From Nannochloris sp. 'desiccata' (lineage: Eukaryota > Chlorophyta > Trebouxiophyceae > Chlorellales > Chlorellaceae), in contig JAGTXX020000015.1 in NCBI GenBank assembly GCA_019044685.2, forward strand, positions 1,116,001 through 1,180,000: DNA of 64,000 nucleotides, read 5' to 3'. The first letter of the stretch is position 1; the number at the start of each line of letters is the position of its first letter. A model generated the notes under the pieces. The model searched no databases. It was not told the origin of the DNA and saw only the letters and a list, made by a program, of their open reading frames with translations. Shown here piece after piece: positions 9,692 through 20,740 of this stretch. A program made the position numbers and the translations under genes.

Positions 9692-11223
9692 CTAAGAAGC
9701 CGGCGAAGTTGCCGAATCAGGGCTAAAGAATGCATGCGGTGCAATTTGGCGGGTTTTTAGAGCTTTTCTATTATTCAAGCCAAGCTGCTGATCTTCATCA
9801 GTTGTTGCCACTTTCCGGGTCACTGGTGGTGGAGAAAAGAAACCAGCGCCTTCAGACACAGCAAACGAGTCTCTATTCAAAGCTGTAGAAGGCGTATTTT
9901 TATTGCCTTCTAGATGCTGTACATGAACATTCATTAGGTTGGCAGCAGCGGTAGCAGTAGCTCCTAGAATTTCTGCTGCTGATCTAGAGGAGGCAGCGCT
10001 TTTTGATCTCTCTCCCACAAACGCCAAAGGCCGAAGAGGGTTAGGAAAGACAGCTATATTATTACACCTATGCAATGCATGGTGTTCTGTAGTACTCAGG
10101 TTGCCTAACCCGTGCATAAAGGTAGGATTTCCAAGGCCAGAATATGTCTTCAAAGGAGAAATCAAGGGAGAGGCAAGCATCGGTGGTTCTGGGGTACAAA
10201 AAACTTCCTTGCCGCCTAGACTGAGTCCTCCTTGCCCAGAGGTAGTGAAGGGAGGGAGGGCAGGGAAAGTAGATTCCCCGTAAACTGGAGATTTAAGAGC
10301 AGAGACATCATCTAATCCACCGATGTTGCTTTCGCCACCGTTTCCAGCAAACCCGGCAGCAGCAGCACCACCGACAGCTGCAGTATTGGTCAGCCATTCT
10401 AATAGTTGGTCTGCTTCAGAATGACTCGAAGAATGGCGCTGAACCGAGTTTATAGGCAAATTTAATGGGATCTGCAGTTCGCTACGAGGGGCAAGAGGGA
10501 AATCCAGGAACGAAGCTTGGGGTCTAGCTCCTGCTGTTGTCCCAAGATTTGCAGCAGCAACTTCTTGTTCTTGTAACCTCTGTCTTTTTTCGAGGTCTTC
10601 TATACTCTCATCGTCTCCCACATTGCCATTGCGCTTCTCTTTCTTATTGAATCTACTGTTTCTGTTTCCCCTACGCTTATTTCCTGCAGCTACGTTTCTC
10701 ATATATTGTTTTAAGCGAGTGAGAGGGCGACCTTGACCATCAACCCCAGCTGCGTCTTTCCTCCTTAAAGTCGCATTCCAATGATTTTTTACCGCATTTT
10801 CAGTGCGTCCAGGGATTAATTTTGCAATATCGGACCATTTATTGCCTAATTCTTGGTGTGCGTTAATCAGAAGTTGCTCCTCTGCATCGTCCCAAGCGTC
10901 TCGTTTGATGTCAGGGCGGAGCTGGTTGTGCCACCGCTCCCGACATTGTTTACCAATACGTCCAGCGAAATGGCGAGCAATAAAGCTCCAAGCCCCTTCT
11001 CCGTGCTCTTGTACCAGTCTTTAAAACACGAAAACGGGATCGGTAGTTAAAATTTAACGCAAAATAGTTTCGTCAAGACTTAATTCCTCACAACAGATTA
11101 GAGCAGTGAGTGCATTGAGAAATTTGTTCTATACATTAAGACGTACCTGGCCAATCGTCTATCTTCCTCTACGCTCCAGTTTCCTTTTGTCCTTGCACTT
11201 GGTGAAGGGTGGTAGCAGTCCAT
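9692..11223 (-). CDS. Two-repeat (R2R3) MYB transcription factor
   Basis: Exons on the minus strand are 11223..11147 and 11018..9692 (467 residues). Exon 1 encodes the short N-terminus and the start of R2 (Gly-Asn-Trp-Ser-Val-Glu-Glu-Asp). Exon 2 continues R2 with Gly-Arg-Ile-Gly-Lys-Gln-Cys-Arg-Glu-Arg-Trp and gives a complete R3 (first Trp in Asp-Ala-Trp-Asp-Asp, last in Lys-Asn-His-Trp-Asn). The GKQCRERW signature resembles MYB98/115/118-type and 3R-MYB proteins. The long C-terminal part is low-complexity Ser/Pro/Ala/Asn, typical of a regulatory region. It should be a nuclear DNA-binding regulator of unknown target. An in-frame TAG lies 18 bp upstream of the ATG. The 716-bp region to the divergent PRMT5 gene may be a shared promoter. 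Confidence 0.88.
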
Positions 11224-11939
11224 GGAAAATATCTGAGGCTAACAAGAGCCTAGCTAAGCGAAGGTGTCTTGCCCTCGCCGCCCGCTTCTGCTTGGTCAGC
11301 AGATAATTCCAACCAATACAAGGCGTTTTTTTAACTGGATACAATAGATGAAAATGGTTTATAAATCAATAATATGTCTGTTAAAAGCAGCCCAGAGGCT
11401 TTGAAAATTTCAGGAACTGTCAAGATCGTGAAGTGATCTGGCGATGGGAGTTGATGGTCCGGTCTCACCTCTATCGCAACGTCTTTGACTAAGGTTTGCA
11501 ACTGTTACGTTGTTGTTTATGTGTTTGGGAATGTATACACAGGGGTTTAGAGTTCCTATCTCCTATTAAACGATCGGTCACAGCCTCTCGACAAGAGTCA
11601 TCATTACAACCTTTTCAGGCTAGAGGGGTGATCCATTGAGTCTTCCCTTTTACATATACAATCTACCTAACGTAAAGAATATGTGATAGTCTCGCTGACC
11701 GTCAATTAAATCAAAACTGGGAGCAGTGGCGGTCAGAAACAGTCTCCGTTTGTAGAAATTTTCAATTTTAAAGAAAATCTTGAAGTTCCCTTCGGGAAGA
11801 TTAAACAACCAGTGATCTCAATGAATGCAGTCTTAATTATGCAAAGGATCAATGAATGGATTAAAACATATTACCTTCCCTCATTCCATGCACTCATATT
11901 AGTTCGACACATAACAGTTAATTTTAGAAAATTAGCAAC
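11224..11939. other. Intergenic: divergent promoter region MYB / PRMT5
   Basis: This separates the start codons of two head-to-head genes, so both promoters lie here. It is AT-rich with no convincing ORF, RNA gene or repeat. Confidence 0.6.
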
Positions 11940-14262
11940 ATGCCTTTAGGTAAACGCACAGACTTTGGGGACGCCAGATATGCTGGATTAGACGTCCCAT
12001 TCAAATCACGTGTAGAGGATGTATTGGATGTAAGATCAAGGCTTTAAACAAAATGCCGCCTCTTCTCTTATTTTCATCGTTTGATTCCCGCTGCAGCCCA
12101 CTTCAGTATTGTGTGTTTCCCAAAAACCCTCAGTATACAGATAATTGCCCTCCAGAATACATACAAAGCACTAATTATAGCCCTATATTTATTAATTAAT
12201 CTTCCTGCAGAGCGCAATGGAGTGTGGTTTCGATTTTATAGTTGCTCCACTCGTCGACCCTTCCCGCCGCCCCACCCCTCCTGCTCCCACCCCCACCGGA
12301 GCCCTCATTCCTCCCTTTCTTCCCCAACAAGTGATGCATACAATGAGCTCAGTTCAGATTAGCAACCAAATTGTAGGCAAAGTCAGCTCCTGGATCGATC
12401 TAGACGCTGAAGATGAAAATCAAAAAAGAGACTCTCTAACAGCGTTGCATCAGGAGCTGGCGTGGGCGTCTCACCTGACCGTCCAAGCTGTGCTCTTGCC
12501 CTCACCGCCACATGGTAGCCATAGTCCAAACTATGCACGGGCTATTGCACACGCTATTGTAGCTGGTACTGCAGGCGCTGCTTTGTGGCTCCTCATACCA
12601 GCAGCAACAACTAAAGAAATCACCGCCAATCCCGCCTCACAGATGGACACCAAGGATAATATTAATAACACGAAGAGCAATAATAATAATAATAATAGTA
12701 GTAATAGTAATAGTAATAGTGTAAGCGACCCTTGGGAATGGTGGAATGCAGTTAGATTTGCTACAAATCACAGTTCCAAGCTCGGTGTCGCTCTAGAAAT
12801 TGGTGCCACCCTTCCTGAAGAGGATGACAATTTACAGCGGTGGTGGGGAGAGCCCTTGAAGGCAGTAATTGTACAAACTGATGCATTTCTAACGAATAGA
12901 AGAGGGTATCCTACGTTGAGTAAAAGACATCAAGAATTTCTCGTCCACGCTTTTCGAAGAAATATTCAAGTCGTGTTGGCGGGGGAGGCGAAACATAGTC
13001 CTGATCCTGAACACCCTGAACCCTCTACTGCAGCACCGTTACCGCCACCTCCACCGTCGCCGCCTTCTTCGTCACGTGTTGTTGCAAGTGGAGGTGCTAC
13101 TGAGTACCCTTCTTTAGCAGAGAGTGCATCTATGCTCACAACGACGGTAAATGCTCCGCCTTTGTCTTCAAACCCGGTTCGTGTGTACTGGGAATATCTT
13201 TCTTTCTTATTTAGAAAACAGCCAGTAACAGGAGAAACCGACACTTTAGAATTTGCGTATAGAGATTTCTTACAAGCCCCCTTACAACCTTTACAAGATA
13301 ACCTTGAATCGCAAACGTATGAGACATTTGAACGTGATGGTACTAAATACAAAGTGTACGGAGAGGCAGTACGACAGGCACTGCTGGATAAAGTACCACC
13401 TTCCGAGGCAGCGACCACGGTGATGGTACTCATGGTGGTCGGGGCTGGACGTGGTCCGTTAGTCAGTGCATCAATCGCTGCTGCTCATGCAGCGAATAGA
13501 CGTTTAAGGATCTGGGCAGTGGAAAAAAATCCAAATGCTGTGGTTCATTTGAACGCCCGAGCAGCTGCCGAGGGGTGGAGGGACGTCACTATCATTCATG
13601 CTGATATGAGGGACTGGAATGCACCTGAACCTGCAGATATATTAGTGTCTGAATTGCTAGGATCCTTTGGTGACAATGAACTGTCACCAGAATGCCTGGA
13701 CGGGGCGCAACGGTTTTTGCGCCCTGGCGGTATTAGTATTCCTCAAGCATACACTTCCTTTCTTCAACCAATAACTGCGCACAAGCTCTGGACAGATGTC
13801 AACGCTTACAACGATGTAGAGCATTTTGAAACGCCGTTTGTAGTGAAATTTCATCGATTTACACCATTAGCGCCATCTCAGGCGCTCTTTACCTTCAACC
13901 ACCCAAACCTTTCTCAACCGGTTATTGACAACTCTAGAGAAGAGACTCTCATTTTTACGTGTACTCCAACTCAAGGGACAGTATGTCACGGATTTGCGGG
14001 CTATTTTGACGCTCAATTGTATAAAAATGTCCACCTTTCTATCCTTCCTGAGACACATACTCCCGACATGTCGAGTTGGTTTCCAATTTATTTTCCTATT
14101 CGACAGCCATTTTATGTGCCTGCTGGTGCAGAAATGCGAGTTTCTATGTGGCGGTGTTGTTCACGACAGCATGTCTGGTATGAATGGGCAGTTGGCGTCG
14201 CTCCTAGTGTAGTGAGCGTAGTACACAACCCCAATGGAAGGTCATATAAAGTCGGTCTTTGA
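11940..14262 (+). CDS. PRMT5: Protein arginine methyltransferase 5
   Basis: Exons are 11940..12029 and 12211..14262 (713 residues). The exon junction restores the N-terminal TIM-barrel start: ...Asp-Val-Leu-Asp / Ser-Ala-Met-Glu-Cys-Gly-Phe-Asp-Phe-Ile-Val-Ala-Pro-Leu. The methyltransferase core has motif I Val-Val-Gly-Ala-Gly-Arg-Gly (around 439-445), post-I Ala-Val-Glu-Lys-Asn, and the double-E loop with Glu511 and Glu520, spaced nine as in PRMT5. The C-terminal beta-barrel includes a Tyr-Glu-Trp-Ala. It is a type II enzyme making symmetric dimethylarginine on histones and spliceosomal Sm proteins. The TIM-barrel part has an Asn/Ser tract from AAT/AGT repeats (about 12670-12720), and a Pro-rich insert lies near 13025-13070; both look lineage-specific. 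Confidence 0.93.
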
Positions 14263-15134
14263 GCGAGATTTATCCTTTCTTAACCGATTTACTTTTTAAT
14301 TTATCTCATAGAACAATGAGCCACTTTTGTTTTTCGTTTATCTCACAGAATGCCATTTTATTTTTTTACAAATCTGAGAAGCAGCGTGGGATGGGAAAAA
14401 CAAAGCACTGTTGTACAAACAACACGAAATGTATAGACGTATTATAATTATAGTGTACTTCTTTCTCTACAGCCTTATGCAATAGTATAACTAGTAGTTT
14501 ATACACAGACAGACGTCACGGTCTGTGAGGGTCGGTTCGGCGGAAGATAGGTAGGTCTTGTTAGGGAAAAAAATACAAGACAGAAGACCTACTTTGTGGT
14601 GGTACAAGGGGAAGGGTTTTTAAAATAGAGGAATAGAAACCCCGCAAGGAAGAAAGAAAAGGGTGAGAAGACAGAACAGTGGAGAAGAAGAAGATAAGGA
14701 GGGACAATGACGAGGGCTTCAGGGGGGAAAAAAACACAGAGTTTTGTTAATAGCATAGTAGAAGAATAGGAATATAAACACAAAGTAAAACACTAGATCA
14801 ATCGACACGTATTCGCTTTTATTTTCTTCAAGATAAAAACAACAACAACTCCCCCCCCCCCCCCCGCCCCCGGTCAAACAAAGTTCAAGCTCGTCTAATA
14901 ATGGTAGAAAGTAAAGGAAAGGGATCAGTACCGCGATTAATTCTACACAGATTTCTTCAGTAGTGATGTGAAGAAATAGAATATCAAGAATCAACTGAGA
15001 AAGAGGAGAGACAAGGGAAGAGAAAAGAAGCCAAAGGATTTTTGTTTTTATTTTAACCGGGCAGGGCAGGGTTTTTTTTTTGCAGTTTTTTCAAGTTGTT
15101 GAATCAACTAACGCACCGGATTTTCTTTAATTAA
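14263..15134. other. Intergenic: convergent 3' flanks with poly(C) tract
   Basis: This lies between the 3' ends of PRMT5 (+) and RbcX (-). It contains an uninterrupted run of 15 C (14851-14865) followed by G and five C, and purine-rich stretches around 14590-14720. I see no supported gene. Confidence 0.6.
14851..14865. repeat. Poly(C) homopolymer tract
   Basis: Fifteen consecutive C followed by G and five more C, in AT-rich intergenic DNA between convergent genes. The length may be imprecise because of sequencing error in homopolymers. Confidence 0.8.
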
Positions 15135-16036
15135 TTATCTGCCAGTCGGTGGTCTAAAGTACCCACGTCTTGCCTTATACTTCCCATCATTCGCATCAGC
15201 TCCACCACTAATGAAGGTGTTGCGCTCCAAATGAGTACGAAGTACCTGAGTGTTGCACCGTTCAGTAAATGCCGGCAAATCCAAAGTGGCTTTTTTAGCC
15301 ATGTCATCCCTAATTTGGAGTAATCGATGGGCCAAGTTTTGTGGGTCGATACTGTGGTTGGTTTGGGTGTTGGGGTCAGTCACAACGGTGCCTTTTGCGT
15401 TGAAAAGCTCTGAAATAAATTTGTCCCCTTCTGTGGGCGGGTGTTCGGCCGCGTAATTGTTAAACCATTGAGCTTGGAATAAATCAAGTTCTTGAAGCTG
15501 TACAAGGAGTAATTTGACTGATCTGGCGGTGATAACACGTAAGAGAACTTTTGCTGTCTCTCTGTAGAAAATGTAATTTGAAATTGGAAAAGGATGAGGT
15601 GGCGGAACGAGCGAAAAAAAAAAGAGAAGCTTGGGCAAGGGGAAGAAGAAGAAAGGATGTTGCCGGGATAGAATAAACTTACTCGTCAAATGGATTGGGA
15701 TCGCATTGATCATCAAATGAACGGCCAGCCCTGTTATTAGAAATACAAATTTATTTGTTAGGTCAAAGGCGACGTTGGGAAGTGGGGTGAGAAGGATGAA
15801 TTCAAATTGGTTACGGGCGGTTCGAGAAGAGCAGCCGTTTTACGTGCAGGCACTCACCATTTATTTAGCTCATTTGCACGGACTATTAAATGGCCTCGGC
15901 TACGCCGGGTTGTGCGTGCTGGCATATTGAGAGCTACAATGCTGCCACCAGATCGATGCCTGACACCGCTTTTAAGATAAGCAGTAGCTGGGGCTAGGGT
16001 TGACATAGTATGTACAGAAGTCATTGTTGAGCTCAT
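15135..16036 (-). CDS. RBCX: RbcX, Rubisco assembly chaperone
   Basis: Three exons on the minus strand: 16036..15858, 15730..15683 (48 nt) and 15561..15135, giving 217 residues; an in-frame ATG at 16099 would add 21. The N-terminus is Ser/Thr/Arg-rich with few acidic residues, like a plastid transit peptide. The core shows the RbcX helical pattern: Glu-Thr-Ala-Lys-Val-Leu-Leu, Ser-Val-Lys-Leu-Leu-Leu-Val-Gln-Leu, Gly-Asp-Lys-Phe-Ile-Ser-Glu-Leu-Phe, then Arg-Leu-Leu-Gln-Ile-Arg. RbcX dimers bind the C-terminal tail of RbcL during holoenzyme assembly in the stroma. All splice phases fit (2, 2). The C-terminal extension is longer than in cyanobacterial RbcX, as in algal forms. The family call rests on recognised pattern, not alignment. 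Confidence 0.78.
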
Positions 16037-16403
16037 AGAACAAATCTGGCAAATGTGATATGCCCTTTTGCGTTGATGACGTGATCGAAGCGAATTCAAA
16101 GTTTGAATTTATTCAGAAGAGAAACACGGTTTGACAGTTTCAGTTGTCCGAAGCTATATAAGATTAACACAAATAAGTTAATAGAAATGATATTGCTCGG
16201 GTGGTTGCAGAGAACCGAAGAAGAAGCTAGCCAGGTCAATTGAAAAATAATGTGACTCAACACTCAAATTTTGAGTACCCCCCCGAGCGACTCCCCCACT
16301 ATCTTAAGAACCAATTCGTCCTCATTCATTTTCTATCGTATGTTACAGAGTGCGGTATATTCCTACTACATATATTTTTTAATCAAGAAAACTCGAGTTT
16401 TTT
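16037..16403. other. Intergenic: RbcX 5' flank / RPL17 3' flank
   Basis: DNA upstream of RbcX (possibly including an N-terminal extension to 16099) and downstream of the RPL17 stop. Nothing else is recognisable. Confidence 0.55.
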
Positions 16404-16967
16404 CTAAGAACTCTTGCTGGCAGTTCCGCTACGGAGCTTCCTTGCCAACTGCACCTTACTGAGCTTTCTGGGTCTGCCATCGCCCTCAGCCTGCACAGCC
16501 TCACCCTTCTCAGTCACAATGAGCTCAATGTGGCAAGGAGAGGACATATATGCGTTGATACGACCGTGAGCACGGTAAGTCCTACGGCGACCACGCTGTG
16601 CTTGGTTCACCTGAACGTGGGTAACAACAAGAGAGTCAACATCAAGGCCCTTGACCTCAGCGTTAGATTCAGCGTTGTTTAACAAGCCGAGGATGAACTC
16701 GCAACTCTTCTTGGGCCAGCGACCCTGTCCAATTTTGTTGCCCTCGTTCTTAGCCTGAGCAGTGCGGCCAACGCCTCCATTGAAGTGGAGGAAAGGCACA
16801 CAGCGCTTGTGATCGATAACGGCCTCGAGATAAGCTTTGGCCTTGGCGAGAGTCTTGCCACGGATGGCAGCAGCGGTTTCAGAAGTGTTCTTAAAGTGCA
16901 CACGAAGGTCAGAGCCGCAAGCCTTAGCAGACTTGCTGGCGTCCGCCTCTTTACTGTAGCGACCCAT
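16404..16967 (-). CDS. RPL17: Cytosolic 60S ribosomal protein L17 (uL22)
   Basis: Single-exon coding region of 187 residues beginning Met-Gly-Arg-Tyr-Ser, as in eukaryotic L17. Family landmarks include [13 protein letters not shown], the Gly-Arg-Trp-Pro-Lys-Lys-Ser segment, and [12 protein letters not shown]. uL22 lines the peptide exit tunnel of the large subunit. ATG 16967 is chosen over upstream in-frame codons because a good acceptor (TGTGCAG ending at 16983) sits 16 nt before it, indicating a 5'-UTR intron. Codon choice is notably more C-rich than in neighbouring genes, as expected for high expression. Confidence 0.96.
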   Translation of the reverse strand: MGRYSKEADASKSAKACGSDLRVHFKNTSETAAAIRGKTLAKAKAYLEAVIDHKRCVPFLHFNGGVGRTAQAKNEGNKIGQGRWPKKSCEFILGLLNNAESNAEVKGLDVDSLVVTHVQVNQAQRGRRRTYRAHGRINAYMSSPCHIELIVTEKGEAVQAEGDGRPRKLSKVQLARKLRSGTASKSS

Positions 16968-17653
16968 GGTATTCTGCTCCCCCTGCACAACAAGAAGAGA
17001 ACTAAGAAAAGTCAGATGAATGAATTTAACATTTTAAAGGTATAATGCTGCCGTGTCCCTTTCGCCGCGAGCTAATTTGATGCTTTGATGGAAATAATTA
17101 AATTGCTGCTCGTCAGCCAAGCTATTTTAGAAAACGCCGATGCGCAGTTTGCCAATCATATCAGTAAAGATCTATATCAAAGTCGCGTTTGACGCTGCAT
17201 AGACCTCCTGCCGCCCATAGCTTGCTAAATTTCGCTGGCTCTCCATGTCTTCAAACTTGATTCTTGTCGGCGCCCCGCTCCCAGTCACACTAATCCCTTC
17301 CCTAGCTACGCACCTAGCTCTTAGAGCACCTATTTCAGAAGAGGGCTATTCAGGCTCAGAGCGACGACTTAAAATAGAATAGCTGCCAGGCTGAATTTCG
17401 ACTTGACCCTGGTTAGAACAATGAGAAATTGGCTTTAGAAGGTCACTTGAAACAAGTTATTTTCAGAGAAAACACACGCATGCATATACAATTCTTATAT
17501 ATTCGTTTTAAGTAAACAATTAACTATATAGATCCAGCGAGACAGGCCCTGAAATTCTCTGTCACAGTTTGGATTCAGTGCCACCTTTTGTGAAATCCTT
17601 GCCTTCCGACGGCATTTTACTCAGTTTAAATCCGTCCCATAGCTTCCTTTAGT
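16968..17653. other. Intergenic: divergent promoter region RPL17 / NMD3
   Basis: This holds the RPL17 5' UTR with a probable intron, and the NMD3 promoter. I see no additional ORF or RNA gene. Two ribosome-related genes sharing a divergent promoter is compatible with joint regulation, but no motif proves it. Confidence 0.55.
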
Positions 17654-19491
17654 ATGGATCAGTCAGCCTATGCTGCTGTTCCCGTCTCTGGGACTTTCCA
17701 GCCGCAACAGACTGCTGGCCATGTGTAAGTTTTCGCTGTCGTTTGAATAAATTAATTTATTTAAAAAGTTAACTAGCTATGTATCTAAATACATGTATAT
17801 TATCAAAACCCATTGCATATATGTTGTTCTCCTTATGCAGTCTGTGTTGTTTATGCGGTATTTCCATCGCCCCAAACCCCACAAACATGTGTGTTAATTG
17901 CATCCGCTCTCAAGTAGACGTCACTGAAGGAATTCAAAAACAAGTGACCATTCTCTGGTGCAAAATTTGCGGTCGGTATCTACAACCACCTAAACATTGG
18001 GTTCAAGCCGATCCGGAATCTAAAGAACTCTTAACTTTTTGTTTAAAACGTATTAAAGGTCTTCAGAAAGTGAAATTAGTAGATGCTGGGTTTATTTGGA
18101 CAGAGCCTCACTCTATGAGATTAAAAGTAAAGCTTACAGTGCAAGGTGAAGTTTTAAATGGTGCAATTTTACAACAAAGCTTCGTCGTGGAGTTTGTAGT
18201 AGAACGGCATATGTGTCCGACTTGCAACCGACAAAACGCTAATCCCAACATGTGGATTGCATGCTGTCAAGTTCGACAGCATGTGCTTCATAAACGTACG
18301 TTCTTCTTTCTGGAACAGCTCATTCTCAAGCACAATTTGGACGAATCGTGCGTTAATGTCAAAGAAATCCATGAAGGAATTGATTTTTATTTCAGTTCTC
18401 GAGCTCACGCAATTAAGTTTTTAGATTTTCTGAATTCTTGTGTGCCGATTCGCTACCGCCACGATAAACAACTGGTCTCCCACGATGTTCATACATCAAA
18501 CTACAACTACAAGTATACATTCTCTGTAGAGGTCGCTCCTGTATGCAAAGATGACTTGGTCTGTTTACATCCCAAGGTAGCGGCTTCACATGGAGGTATC
18601 TCGCAACTGGTTCTCTGCACCCGTGTGACTAATGCATTAACGTTCACAGACCCGTTAACTCTCCGTAGCGCTACTATTGAAGCGAAATACTATTTCGATA
18701 AGCCATGTACTACCTTAATGACTGCTCGCCAGTTGATTGAATATATTGTTCTTGATATCGAAGAAATTGAAACACGGGGCCCTGGCGGGTACAATCACAA
18801 CGGCAGATGGGCTTTAGCTGAATGCACAGTCGCGAAACTCTCTGATTTTGGGTCAAATGATAGAACATACACCGCGAGGACTCATTTAGGGCATTTACTT
18901 CACCCTGGTGACCATGCTGTTGGGTATGATGTCGGTAATGCAAATCTCGTTGGCGGTGATTTAGATGCTGCTCTACAGAAGGGTTTAAGCTTACCTGATG
19001 TGATTCTTGTTAGAAAAAGTTATGAAGACAAAAGACGCAGACGTAAGGCGAAGGGAGAGGCTAGTAGGGCTTGGAAACTGAAGAGAATGAATGTTGAATA
19101 TGCTGGAGATGATGAAGGAGGTGCCAGTGGTGGTGGCGGTGGAGGGCATCATCGTGGTCGTGGAGTGTCTTTAGCTGATATCGAGGCACAAGATATGGAG
19201 AGGTTTTTGGAAGAGCTGGAAGAAGATCCAGATATGCGTGCTCGGGTCGCATTATATAGAAATCCTGAAGCTGCAGCTGCGGGGGCAGCGGCAGCGGCAG
19301 CTGCCGCAGCAGCTGCTGCAGCTGCTAGTATGGCTGCTAGTGAAGATAGCGATGGTGATGAAGTACCTCAAGTTCCATTGGAAGAGCTGTTGGACGATTT
19401 GGCTGCCATGCAGATTGAAGATGGCGGTGCAGGTGGTCGTGCGGGCGGTGCTCACATCCATGATGATAGTCATGACAGTATGATGGATTAA
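17654..19491 (+). CDS. NMD3: 60S ribosomal export protein NMD3
   Basis: Exons are 17654..17724 and 17841..19491 (573 residues). Exon 1 encodes a short Gln-rich N-terminus. Exon 2 opens with the paired-cysteine zinc region (Leu-Cys-Cys-Leu-Cys-Gly...Asn-Met-Cys-Val-Asn-Cys-Ile-Arg-Ser), a second pair in Trp-Cys-Lys-Ile-Cys-Gly, and a third in Met-Cys-Pro-Thr-Cys, all characteristic of NMD3. NMD3 is the nuclear export adaptor of pre-60S subunits, acting with Crm1. The C-terminal tail has a Gly/His patch, an alanine run (GCN repeats about 19267-19325) and acidic stretches where nuclear-transport signals usually lie. It is divergent from RPL17 by 686 bp. Confidence 0.94.
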
Positions 19492-19792
19492 AGCTGAAAT
19501 ACATCGATTCTAGTAGCTGTATCGTGTATTCTAGCAGCGGAAATTTTCTCGTATTTTGGTTGGAATGTCGATTCTTTAAATTGAACTTTTTCCAAGTGTA
19601 AATTTTAGATTGCTACAAGCTGTTGCTGAGTCAGAGGTTGCAGTTTTAGGCTTTGGACGGCTTAAAACGAATTAAATGAAGGTTTGATCCTATATAATTT
19701 CCATAGTAATCTTTGAAGAAGCACAATTATCCAATTTCGTCAAGCGATTAACACCAGATCTCTTCAGATTCACATCGCAGGCCGATCTCAAG
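19492..19792. other. Intergenic: NMD3 3' flank and 5' flank of the next gene
   Basis: AT-rich tandem-gene spacer. I see no additional feature. Confidence 0.55.
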
Positions 19793-20267
19793 ATGAAATT
19801 TGAACTCGACGACAGAACAGTACTCAAGATTGGCTCAGTAGCCGCTGCTGGCTTTGGAATTCACAGTTTGGCTGCTCCTAGCCACTTCCAGGTAAGGTTT
19901 GCGATGCAGACTTACTTGCCACAAAACATTGCATTGCCTAGCACTTGATCACATGTGGAACTTGCTGCAGGATACCTATTTAGAGGCCTCAACTCCCAGA
20001 AGCGCCGTTGGAACCCAGTGGTTTGGACACGGTCTTCTTTCCTGCGCTGCTGCCAATTGGACTGTGGCCATCACTGACGAGCCTGCCCCCAAAACCGTCA
20101 AAAACTTGCTCAAGACCAATGGTATCATGTGGACCATTTCTGCTGGACAGACCTTGTACAACGCTGAAAATGGGTTGCAAAAGAAAGATGTAGCTTATAC
20201 TTGTGCTGCTGGCCAAGCTGCCATTGCAGCGTTGTCCTTGTGGAGGGGCTATGCTGACGAAGAGTGA
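19793..20267 (+). CDS. Small membrane-associated protein of unknown function
   Basis: Exons are 19793..19891 and 19971..20267 (131 residues), phase 0, with donor GTAAGG and acceptor CTGCAG. I do not recognise the family. The N-terminal third has a hydrophobic stretch (about residues 10-28, Val/Ala/Gly-rich), the middle has a Trp-Phe-Gly-His-Gly motif followed by small residues, and the C-terminus has an Ala-rich helix (Ala-Gly-Gln-Ala-Ala-Ile) ending in an acidic tail. This pattern suggests three or four short membrane helices in an organelle or ER membrane, but no targeting signal is clear. C-rich codon choice resembles that of RPL17, hinting at good expression. Confidence 0.75.
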
Positions 20268-20740
20268 ATAAGTTCGAGTTTGAAGAGAGGGGCCCGAGCG
20301 TTGTTGCTCAGGCGGGTACTATGGCAGTTTTCTTAATATTAAATAAGCATGTGCATTTCTGTTTATTATTGCATAATGCTTTTTTGTTGTATAGTGCACA
20401 ATTTGAAACCTTAAAGCCGCACATGCAGAACGTAGGACGCTCAGGAGTACTGGCAGTGACGGAAAGGCGGTGACACAAAATAGCATCCTAGTAGATAACT
20501 GCATAGATTTAGCTAAATTAATGACTCCTACACGGCCTAAAACGGCGCTTAGCACAGTTTCAGGGGCCATTTTAGGCATTCTATACGACTAGAAAATCTT
20601 TTCCAATGATGTTGGTGAGGCTGGGTATAAAAGAAAGAGGCAGGTATAATAGAGGCAATTGTATGTGTATTTTGGCAGATTAAAATTGTGTTAGTTGCTT
20701 AATAGGTTCTTTGGAGAAAATTAAATATAAATAAATTTAA
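20268..20740. other. Intergenic between unknown gene and phosphate translocator
   Basis: 3' flank and promoter region. I see no gene or structured element. Confidence 0.55.

Noticed and set aside
12081..12362. 93-codon plus-strand ORF
   Set aside because: It lies across the PRMT5 intron and exon 2 in another frame; the PRMT5 exon model explains the region.
14719..14994. Minus-strand ORF over the poly(C) region
   Set aside because: Composition is glycine run plus hydrophobic low complexity created by the homopolymer; no coding evidence.
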